64,000 nt of DNA, taken from assembly GCF_001445655.1 (NCBI RefSeq), contig NZ_LNBE01000008.1:114803-178802 (forward strand), written 5' to 3'. The stretch's first letter is position 1; each line of letters starts with the position of its first letter. Made by a program: the position numbers and the translations under genes. Positions 1-5,916 of the stretch are shown here, piece after piece. The DNA comes from Streptomyces roseifaciens. GTDB taxonomy: Bacteria > Actinomycetota > Actinomycetes > Streptomycetales > Streptomycetaceae. The notes beneath the pieces are model-generated. The model ran no database searches and was not told where the DNA came from. It saw only the letters and a program-made list of their open reading frames with translations.

Positions 1-139
1 CGCCGACCAGCCCGCGATGCGGCGTGCGCATTACCTTGCCCCACAACTGTCCCGGAGCTGACCGGCACTTCCGGACCAGTCACGGCCCGGGTCAGAGGAA
101 AGCCAATCTTCAAAATTTCCGTCCGCCACAAGGAGAAGA

Positions 140-631
140 ATGCAAGCTGACCCTCTCCAGGCCATCGAAATTCGGCCGTGCCTCTACTACAGCACGGTCC
201 AGCTCGCGTTGGTGTCGTTTGATCAGCAGCCCGAAGGTGACGGCGTCGTGAGCCCACGAAGCCCGGCCCTGAATCTCCTATGCAGCGATGCAAGTAACTA
301 TCCGCTGTTCCGGATGGAGTACCTCGCAACCGCGCCTGAGGTGGTGCCTCCGGGCCCTTGGGACTACCAACGCACCCTTGACGGGATGGAAATCCACAAC
401 CCTCCCATTAAGGTACTGAGCCTCACGGGACCGGAAGAAGCTGAATTAGACGTCCCCAAGGGGCTCTACAGCCTGCGCATCCTGCGAGCCCCCAACCCCT
501 CCTATGAGGAACCCTCAGACGAACCGGACGAGTTCATCGACGACAACCACGATGAGGACGCCGAGCCTGGCGAGCCGGAAGAGCACTGGCTGATCCAGAT
601 CTGGCCCCAGGTCGAGACGCCTGCCTCCTAG
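140..631 (+). CDS. Hypothetical acidic-tailed protein
   Basis: A 163-residue protein that I do not recognise. The start is supported by a good ribosome binding site (AGGAGA five bases before ATG). The N-terminal two thirds look like a small globular alpha/beta domain, with hydrophobic stretches around residues 10-28 and 40-60. The last third is strongly acidic (many Glu/Asp between about residues 118 and 150) and then returns to a hydrophobic stretch (WLIQIWP). There is no signal peptide or membrane segment. The layout (small cytosolic protein, acidic tail, no operon partner on its strand) is compatible with an immunity-type or inhibitor-type protein, but nothing in the sequence proves that. 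A strong hairpin follows the stop codon, so it is probably transcribed alone or as the last gene of a unit that begins before the window. Confidence 0.7.
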   Translation: MQADPLQAIEIRPCLYYSTVQLALVSFDQQPEGDGVVSPRSPALNLLCSDASNYPLFRMEYLATAPEVVPPGPWDYQRTLDGMEIHNPPIKVLSLTGPEEAELDVPKGLYSLRILRAPNPSYEEPSDEPDEFIDDNHDEDAEPGEPEEHWLIQIWPQVETPAS

Positions 632-654
632 GTCTGCTGCCACTACCGAACAAA

Positions 655-688
655 CTGCCCCCTTACCCGAAACCGGGCGAGGGGGCAG
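655..688. terminator. Bidirectional hairpin terminator
   Basis: An 8-bp perfect stem (ctgccccc / gggggcag) with a nested cccg/cggg stem. It sits between the convergent hypothetical gene ending at 631 and the membrane protein gene ending at 748, so it can serve both strands. Confidence 0.7.
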
Positions 689-747
689 TGCGTTGCTGCT
701 GGCGCGGTGTCGATCGTGCTGCTCGGGCACTGCAGTGGCAGCCTCTT

Positions 748-1164
748 CTACGCCGCGCTGCTTCCCGCGCGGGTGTAGGCGGTCGAGGCCACGATGTACG
801 TGATGCCGCCGAGCGCGCTCAGCATGGTGAAGGGGCCGCCGAGTTCGTCGCGGGCCAGTTCGTAGGCGACGCCGCACAGGAGCGCGGCGACGAGGACGTT
901 CGCAGTCGTCGCGCCCGCCCGCAGGTTGATGAGCTGTCGGCGTTCGTCCTCTTCGTGCCCGCTGAGCTGCGCGGCGACGTCGCTGCGGGATGCGGAAAGG
1001 GTCACGATGAGTCCGTAGCCGATGCTGATGGCCGGCAGGAGGACGGCCATCATGATGTCGCCACGCATCGCCATGACCACCGCCATCACCACACCCGCCA
1101 CCAAGGTCACGGCGAGCACGGCCCACCGCATGGGCGTGCGAGCGGTGCTAGGCGTCGTCGACAT
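748..1164 (-). CDS. Four-helix membrane protein paired with an XRE regulator
   Basis: A 138-residue integral membrane protein. Four hydrophobic segments are visible: roughly residues 14-33, 36-56, 83-103 and 112-130, with a charged loop (HEEDERRQ) between the second and third. The ATG at 1164 is preferred because GGAG lies at the right distance inside the end of the upstream XRE gene; the two genes overlap by 17 bases and are surely co-transcribed. Small XRE regulator plus small multi-helix membrane protein is a common bacterial pair (DUF2178-like proteins are one example), usually of unknown function, where the regulator controls its own operon. No catalytic residues are visible. A role in envelope stress or as a sensor is speculation. 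Confidence 0.8.
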   Translation of the reverse strand: MSTTPSTARTPMRWAVLAVTLVAGVVMAVVMAMRGDIMMAVLLPAISIGYGLIVTLSASRSDVAAQLSGHEEDERRQLINLRAGATTANVLVAALLCGVAYELARDELGGPFTMLSALGGITYIVASTAYTRAGSSAA

Positions 1165-1345
1165 GGAAGATCTCCTCAACGGCGAGCCCGAAGTGTCGGG
1201 CTATTCGTATGGCCAGTGGCAGCGACGGGTCGTAGCGGCCCTGCTCGATGGCGTTCACCGTCTGCCGGGACACCCCCAGCGCCGCGCCCAGCGCTTGCTG
1301 GGACAGCCCTTGGAGACCACGCAGTCGGCGGACCTCGTTTCGCAT
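1148..1345 (-). CDS. XRE-family HTH regulator (YgzD/YozG-like, minimal)
   Basis: A 65-residue stand-alone helix-turn-helix protein. The HTH covers about residues 11-34 (LSQQALGAALGVSRQTVNAI), followed by the conserved EQGRYDPSLPLAIRIAR segment and the short EIFHVDD ending typical of minimal Cro/CI-type repressors. The start at 1345 fits a leaderless message: a promoter with TTGACA (1380-1375) and TACTTT (1357-1352), 17 bases apart, puts +1 on the A of the ATG. A 6-bp inverted repeat (acaccc/gggtgt) fills the promoter spacer and is an obvious autorepression site. An upstream in-frame extension to 1417 would read back through this promoter and was rejected. It overlaps the downstream membrane protein gene. 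Confidence 0.88.
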   Translation of the reverse strand: MRNEVRRLRGLQGLSQQALGAALGVSRQTVNAIEQGRYDPSLPLAIRIARHFGLAVEEIFHVDDA

Positions 1346-1351
1346 GAATGG

Positions 1352-1380
1352 AAAGTAAGCTTTACACCCTCGGGTGTCAA
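1352..1380 (-). promoter_or_regulatory. Leaderless promoter and operator of the XRE operon
   Basis: -35 TTGACA (1380-1375), 17-base spacer, -10 TACTTT (1357-1352); predicted +1 coincides with the start codon at 1345. A perfect inverted repeat acaccc-tc-gggtgt (1364-1377) overlaps the -35 and spacer, as expected for repression by the XRE protein. Confidence 0.75.
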
Positions 1381-1490
1381 CGGTCCGCTGACCGGAGGCC
1401 CGTGCGGGACGAGGCAACGTGGCCGCACGGTCGCCATGACCATCAGCTGGGCGCCGGGCCCGGCGCCCAGCTGATGCGGTGGGTGGAGTG

Positions 1491-1898
1491 CTACCAGCTA
1501 CCGCCCCAGACGGCTCGCGTTCCCACGGGGCAGGTCAGGCGGAAGTCCCACTGGCCCGAGAAGGTCTCCGGGAACAGGTGGCGGCCGTCCGTGCAGTCCA
1601 CGTACACGTGGTACGAGGTGCCGTTGCACGTCATGAAGAAGTTGCGGCCCCCGTCCGTGCGGCCGTTCCAGCAGGTCGCGGCCAGTTCACGCTCGGTGGA
1701 GCTCGAGGCGCGCTGGATCGGGGTGTTCCCCGCGATCGGCGCCAGGCCGGCGGTGCTGGTCTTGCTCTGGCCGTCGGTGCTGGTCGCCTGGGCTTCGGCG
1801 GTGTTGGGCACCGGGTCCGCGCCGGCTGGTGCGGCGAGGCCTGCGATCGCGGTGACGGCGATCGATGCGGCCACTGCGGCGTTCCTCAGGAACGTCAC
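1491..1898 (-). CDS. Small secreted four-cysteine protein
   Basis: 135 residues starting at a GTG with a strong upstream GGAGGAGA. Residues 1-27 form a Sec signal peptide: a short basic start, a hydrophobic run (AAVAASIAVTAIAGLAAP) and an AxA-like cleavage region ending AGADPV. The mature part begins with a Ser/Thr/Gln-rich linker (about residues 30-65) and ends in a compact domain with four cysteines (TCWNG, MTCNG, VDCTD, LTCPV) that could form two disulfides. Several aromatic residues (Trp, Tyr, Phe) alternate with them. I do not recognise the family. An extracellular structural, inhibitor or binding role is possible. It has no close same-strand partner; an in-frame start upstream at 1961 would place 21 extra charged residues before the signal peptide and is unlikely. 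Confidence 0.8.
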   Translation of the reverse strand: MTFLRNAAVAASIAVTAIAGLAAPAGADPVPNTAEAQATSTDGQSKTSTAGLAPIAGNTPIQRASSSTERELAATCWNGRTDGGRNFFMTCNGTSYHVYVDCTDGRHLFPETFSGQWDFRLTCPVGTRAVWGGSW

Positions 1899-2366
1899 GT
1901 TCTCCTCCGAGTGGTGGATGTTGCGGTAGGTACGGGATCTTTCCCGGCCTTTCGGTGACATCGTGGATGATTGCCGCGTCTATGGGGAGTTGGGGTCACT
2001 TCGGGGGCGTGCGGGCAGAAACGTCGCCAACAGGGCATGTGTGTCCATGTGGTTGCTGTGCGCTCCCGCGAACGTGTGGTCAGCATCGGCGCGTTGTTCC
2101 TCCGGAGGAGGTACGGAGCTGAAGCCGCGCCAGGCATCTTCCGGCTGCTGGCCGGGGGGTGAGCGCCGCTCTCGGCGAACGCCGCGGTCTCCACGACGTT
2201 CAGGAACGTGGCGTTCGCGCGGCTGATGAGGACCTGATCGGGGATTCCCGTGGTGTCCGGGCGGGCCGTGTCCCCCCCCCCCCCCGAAAGGTGAGTCCCG
2301 CTTCTGCCGGAATCGTCTCCGTGGGGGGGAGGCCCGTATCGCTGTGCGTGCGGGCCTCCCCCCGCG
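1899..2366. other. Intergenic stretch with a 14-C homopolymer
   Basis: No gene with a convincing start, ribosome site and composition is visible in these 468 bases. The stretch holds a run of 14 consecutive C (2272-2285) and, at its far end, the terminator of the propeller-protein gene. Confidence 0.6.
2324..2363 (-). terminator. Terminator of the propeller-protein gene
   Basis: A 13-bp perfect stem (2324-2336 with 2351-2363) just beyond the stop codon at 2367. Confidence 0.75.
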
Positions 2367-4187
2367 TCAGTTGTCGTTGCCCGGCAGCGCTATCAGGGAC
2401 TTCTGGCGGCGTTCGGTCTCGGTGCCCTTGTTTTCCGAGACGTAACCCGCCGAGAGGTAGAGGGACTTGCCGTGGGCGGCCGGGTAGGGGTCGGAGCCTA
2501 TCCAGGCCTTGGTGGGGGTGGGGCGGTAGGTGCGGACGGTCTTGCGGGATCCCGTCGTCGGGTCGAAGCGGACCAGGGTGGCCGGGTCGTGGATGTTGCC
2601 GGCCGAGTAGGCAAGGATGTCGTCGGTGTCCGACGTCGCCACCAGGTGGAACGTCTGCAGGTAGCCCGTCGCGCGCTGGTCCCACAGGCGCTTTCCGGTG
2701 GTCAGGGACCAGGCGATCAGCTGGTTGTTGTCGTCGGAGTCCTTCTCGTCGCGGTCCGTCTCCATGACCAGCTTGTCGCCCGCGATCCGGACGTCCGGGG
2801 CCGGGGCGCTGCCGTCGCCGCGCGTGAGGCCGTAGCGGCGCTTGGGGGTGCCTTCGAGGCGGGTACGGAGTTTGCCGTTGTCGTCGAGGACGCTCACGCG
2901 CATGCCCTCGTAGGGCCGCTCGGGGTCGTCGACGACGATCGGGGAGGTCGCAAGGACCTGTCCCTGCCCGCCGTATGCGCCGAGGCGGTACTTCCACTTC
3001 GCGTGGCCGGTGGCCGGGTCGACCGCGGCGAGGTACGTGCCCGGGTCCTTGCTGCCGAGGAGGCAGTGCTGGATGCGCAGGAGCTGCTTGCCTCCCGTGT
3101 AACCGTCGCCCCGGCAGGTGTCCTTGGCGTCGTCGTCCTCGTACAGGCCCTTGTCGTCGTCCTTCCACAGCTGCTTGCCGTCGCTCACCCGGAAGGCGGT
3201 GGTGACGTGGTCGTTCGCGGAGACGACCACCACGTCGCCGCTGCGGGCGATCCGGGGGCTGCCGGAGGGAGCCCACTCGTCGGAGCCGGTGGAGTGCTCC
3301 CACAGCGTCTTGCCCGACGTCAGGTCGACGGCGTAGAAGGTGTGGCACGCCTGCCCGGCGCCGCGGGCGAGGACCGCGATGCCCGCCGTGGAGTCCGTCG
3401 ACGCCTGGCACAGGACGCTGCCCGAACCGGGGGTGGGGGCCTCCCACCGCTGTCCGCCGGTCTTCGGGTCCAGGCCCACGAGGCGGTTCGGCAGGGCCTT
3501 GACCACGGTCTTGTCGGTGAACCACACGCCACGGATCATCCTGGGGTGGTCGAGCCCCGACCTGGTGTACGGCAGGCTCCACGACACCGTCGCCCGGCTT
3601 CCGCCGGAGCCGCCCTTGCCGGATCCGTCCTTCGTTCCGTCCCCCGGCAGCAGCATCCAGACGCCCGCTCCCAGCGCGACGACGAGGACCAGTCCGACGG
3701 CCACCGCCAGGGCGATCAGCCCCTTGCGCGGCGGCACTCTCGGTATACCGGATATGCCTGGGGCGCCCGGCGTGTACATGGGCGGCGGGACCTGGCCTGT
3801 TCCGTGGGGAAGTGGCGCGTAGGCAGGTGCCGCTCCGTAGGGAGGCGCTGCTCCGTAGGGAGGTGCTGCTCCGTAGGGAGGTGCCGCCCCGTACGCCGGT
3901 GCTGCTCCGTGCCCGGGCGCTGTTCCGTGCCCGGGCGCTGTTCCGTGCCCGGGTGCTGTTCCGTACGTCGGCCCCGTTCCGTACGCCGGTGCCGCTCCGT
4001 ACTGCGGCGGCGTGGCTCCGTGCTGCGGCGGCGCCGGTGCCTGGCCCGGTGCCCCAGCAGGTGCCGGCCCCGATGCCGGTGCCGGTGCCGATGCCGGCGG
4101 CGTCGACGGCGGCATCGGCGGTCGCGTCGCTTCCGGCGGCGCGATGACGAAGTCGTCCTCGCCGTTCTCGTTCAAGGGCTCGCCCAT
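2367..4187 (-). CDS. Membrane-anchored PQQ-like beta-propeller protein
   Basis: 606 residues in three parts. Residues 1-155 are a disordered Pro/Ala/Gly/Tyr region with tandem repeats (PPYGAA and APGHGT units). One membrane helix lies at about 165-190 (LIALAVAVGLVLVVALGAGV). The remainder (about 200-606) is a PQQ-like/BamB-type beta-propeller, with repeated blades carrying W-K/E-x-x-T-G type turns such as LVGLDPKTGGQRW, AVDLTSGKTLWEH, AVDPATGHAKWKY and AWSLTTGKRLWDQ. The topology implies a cytoplasmic Pro-rich tail and an outside propeller. Proteins of this design are common in Streptomyces, often near Ser/Thr kinases, and probably bind ligands or partner proteins at the cell surface; an enzymatic role is unlikely because PQQ-binding residues cannot be assigned. 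The start has a GGAGA 11 bases upstream. It is a single-gene unit followed by a terminator. Confidence 0.85.
   Translation of the reverse strand: MGEPLNENGEDDFVIAPPEATRPPMPPSTPPASAPAPASGPAPAGAPGQAPAPPQHGATPPQYGAAPAYGTGPTYGTAPGHGTAPGHGTAPGHGAAPAYGAAPPYGAAPPYGAAPPYGAAPAYAPLPHGTGQVPPPMYTPGAPGISGIPRVPPRKGLIALAVAVGLVLVVALGAGVWMLLPGDGTKDGSGKGGSGGSRATVSWSLPYTRSGLDHPRMIRGVWFTDKTVVKALPNRLVGLDPKTGGQRWEAPTPGSGSVLCQASTDSTAGIAVLARGAGQACHTFYAVDLTSGKTLWEHSTGSDEWAPSGSPRIARSGDVVVVSANDHVTTAFRVSDGKQLWKDDDKGLYEDDDAKDTCRGDGYTGGKQLLRIQHCLLGSKDPGTYLAAVDPATGHAKWKYRLGAYGGQGQVLATSPIVVDDPERPYEGMRVSVLDDNGKLRTRLEGTPKRRYGLTRGDGSAPAPDVRIAGDKLVMETDRDEKDSDDNNQLIAWSLTTGKRLWDQRATGYLQTFHLVATSDTDDILAYSAGNIHDPATLVRFDPTTGSRKTVRTYRPTPTKAWIGSDPYPAAHGKSLYLSAGYVSENKGTETERRQKSLIALPGNDN
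3820..4025 (-). repeat. Coding tandem repeat (PYGAAP / GHGTAP units)
   Basis: Near-identical 18-21 base units inside the propeller-protein gene encode three PPYGAA and three APGHGT units in a row plus diverged copies. The nucleotide identity of adjacent units suggests recent expansion by slippage or unequal exchange. Confidence 0.75.
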
Positions 4188-4334
4188 TCGGCCTCGAATC
4201 TCCTTCTCTCCCTCGTAAGGGACTAGTCATACCAAGTCGGATTCCCCGGCGGCCCGCCGGGCGGGGTGCGGGCGCCGGGAGCAGGGTGAGGTGCGAGAGG
4301 TGAGGGTGTGTCAGGTGCGGCGTGACGGGCCCGG

Positions 4335-5033
4335 TTACGACGCGTTCCTGCGCATCGGTGCGAGCAGTGTCAGGTGGGCGCCGGAGCGGGCACCCGAGCG
4401 GGCACCCGCGCGGGTGCCGGAACGGCCGTCGCGGCGGCCGCTGGTGGTGCGGTAGACGTCGACGGGGCCGGCGGGACGCCAGTGTTCGCCGAGCCGCTTG
4501 GCGGTGTACATCGCCTCGTCCGCGCCCCGGAGCAGGTCCGAGAGGGCGGCGCCGGGCCGGTGGCTGGTGCGGCAGATGCCTATGGAGGCGCGCGGGGAGA
4601 GGGTGACGCTGCCGGTCTCCAGCGGCGCCGAGAGACGGGCGGAGAGGCTGTACGTCAGCTCGGAGTCCAGGTCGGCGTCCGGCGCGAGGCGCACCACGGC
4701 GGTGAACTCGTCGCCGCCCAGCCTTGCCGCGAATCCGCCCCGCTCCCGGCACCAGACGGACAGGCGCCGTCCGACCGCCGCGATGACCTGGTCGCCGATG
4801 TCGTGCCCGTGCGTGTCGTTGATCTGCTTGAAGCCGTTGAGGTCGAGCAGCAGGACTGCTGCGTGCGGCCGCTTCACCGCCCGCTGCGCCCGGCTGGTGA
4901 ACTCCTCGCGGCACATGAGGCCGGTGAGCGGGTCGGTGCGGGCGGTGCGCAGGCGGCGGACGAGGAAGAGGGCGTGGGCGGCCCATCCGATGGTGGGGGC
5001 GGCGATCGGTAAGGCCTGGAGCACGAGGTTCAT
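4335..5033 (-). CDS. GGDEF diguanylate cyclase
   Basis: 232 residues: a short N-terminal hydrophobic helix (residues 2-24, VLQALPIAAPTIGWAAHALF), then one GGDEF domain (about 40-195) with the intact RLGGDEF active-site loop and the upstream D-x-x-G-F-K substrate-binding segment (LLDLNGFKQIND). It should condense two GTP to cyclic di-GMP. The RxxD inhibitory site expected nine residues before GGDEF is absent (ERGG), so product inhibition is probably lost. The tail is rich in Gly/Ala/Arg with GARSG repeats. The start at 5033 is chosen from its GGAAGGTG ribosome site; the frame continues upstream as low-complexity Arg/Gly sequence that does not look coding. It lies next to a second cyclic-di-GMP enzyme, separated by the DUF779 gene. 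Confidence 0.88.
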   Translation of the reverse strand: MNLVLQALPIAAPTIGWAAHALFLVRRLRTARTDPLTGLMCREEFTSRAQRAVKRPHAAVLLLDLNGFKQINDTHGHDIGDQVIAAVGRRLSVWCRERGGFAARLGGDEFTAVVRLAPDADLDSELTYSLSARLSAPLETGSVTLSPRASIGICRTSHRPGAALSDLLRGADEAMYTAKRLGEHWRPAGPVDVYRTTSGRRDGRSGTRAGARSGARSGAHLTLLAPMRRNAS

Positions 5034-5408
5034 CGGACACCTTCCGGAACAGAGAGGTGGCCCGCCGCTTCCCTCGCCGTGGGCGACGTGAGTGCGCGTC
5101 GAGACGCGAGTACGCCGTCGCGGTGGGGCGCGAGCGGGCCTGTGGGTGGATCCGGTCATGCTGGAGATCCCCCGTTTCCCCGGGCCCCGCCCGTGGCCCC
5201 GCCCGTGGCCCTGCCCGACCCTGTCCATGGCCCTGTCCATGGCCCGGTGGCCCGGCCCGTGAGCCCGCCCAGTGAGCCCCTCTCCGCCGGACGGCCCCGC
5301 CCGCTCCGCGCACCCCTGGCAGACGCGAGCCGATCGGGGCAGGCTGTGCACTCCGGCGGAAACCCGCCGGAGACCCGATGGAATCCCGACGGACAAGGGA
5401 GATCAACG
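5034..5408. other. Intergenic stretch with 12-base tandem duplications
   Basis: Divergent upstream region of the GGDEF and DUF779 genes. Two short tandem duplications are visible: ggccccgcccgt twice (about 5183-5206) and ctgtccatggcc twice (5221-5244). No gene is supported, and I could not assign a convincing promoter. Confidence 0.5.
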
Positions 5409-5813
5409 GTGAGTCCGCAACAGACCGGCCGCCCCGAAGCCCCCCTCTCGCGCGTCGCCCTCACCCCCGCCGCAGCGCGCCTCCTGCGCCTGTTGCGCGA
5501 GCAGCACGGCCCCTTGATGTTCCACCAGTCCGGCGGCTGCTGCGACGGCAGTTCGCCGATGTGCTACCCGGAGGGCGAGTTCCGTACGGGCGCCTCGGAC
5601 GTCCTGCTCGCCGAGCTGACGGTGGAGGGCGTCGCGGAACCGGTCGGCTTCTGGATGTCCGCCGACCAGTTCGAGCGCTGGCGCCACACCCACCTCACCG
5701 TGGACGTGGTGCCCGGCCGCGGCAGCGGCTTCTCCCTCGAAGCTCCGGAAGGGCAGCGCTTCCTGCTGCGGTCACGGCTCCTGACGGACTACGAGGCTCA
5801 GCAGCTCGGATGA
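5409..5813 (+). CDS. DUF779 family protein
   Basis: 134 residues from a GTG with AAGGGAGA upstream. The family signature is clear: a central Cys-rich motif (HQSGGCCDGSSPMCYP, about residues 39-54) followed by beta-rich sequence with the FWMSADQFERWRHT segment. DUF779 proteins are small soluble proteins usually encoded beside acetaldehyde/aldehyde dehydrogenase genes, and the Cys/His set suggests metal or redox binding; the biochemical role is not known to me. Here no aldehyde dehydrogenase is adjacent: the neighbours are two cyclic-di-GMP genes on the opposite strand. The gene could be a relic of a lost dehydrogenase operon or could act in trans. Five 18-19 base tandem repeats follow the stop codon. 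Confidence 0.85.
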   Translation: MSPQQTGRPEAPLSRVALTPAAARLLRLLREQHGPLMFHQSGGCCDGSSPMCYPEGEFRTGASDVLLAELTVEGVAEPVGFWMSADQFERWRHTHLTVDVVPGRGSGFSLEAPEGQRFLLRSRLLTDYEAQQLG

Positions 5814-5822
5814 CAGCACACC

Positions 5823-5915
5823 CATCCTGACCAGCGCGTCCATCCTGACCAGCGCGTCCATCCCTGACCAGCACACCCATCCTGACCAGCACGCCCCTCC
5901 CTGACCAGCACACCC
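5823..5915. repeat. Five-unit tandem repeat between convergent genes
   Basis: Five head-to-tail copies of an 18-19 base unit built on catcctgaccagc followed by gcgtc or acacc. The first two units (5823-5840 and 5841-5858) are identical; later ones diverge. The array fills the gap between the DUF779 stop and the stop of the opposite GGDEF-EAL gene. Confidence 0.8.
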
Positions 5916-5916
5916 G

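Noticed and set aside
1962..2194. A chaplin- or transposase-like gene remnant on the minus strand
   Set aside because: A short frame with some plausible residues exists, but there is no start with a ribosome site and no motif that supports any family.
2200..5406. A 1068-codon open frame on the minus strand
   Set aside because: It is a shadow of the propeller-protein and GGDEF genes in another frame: Arg/Pro/Gly-rich, no domain, no ribosome site.
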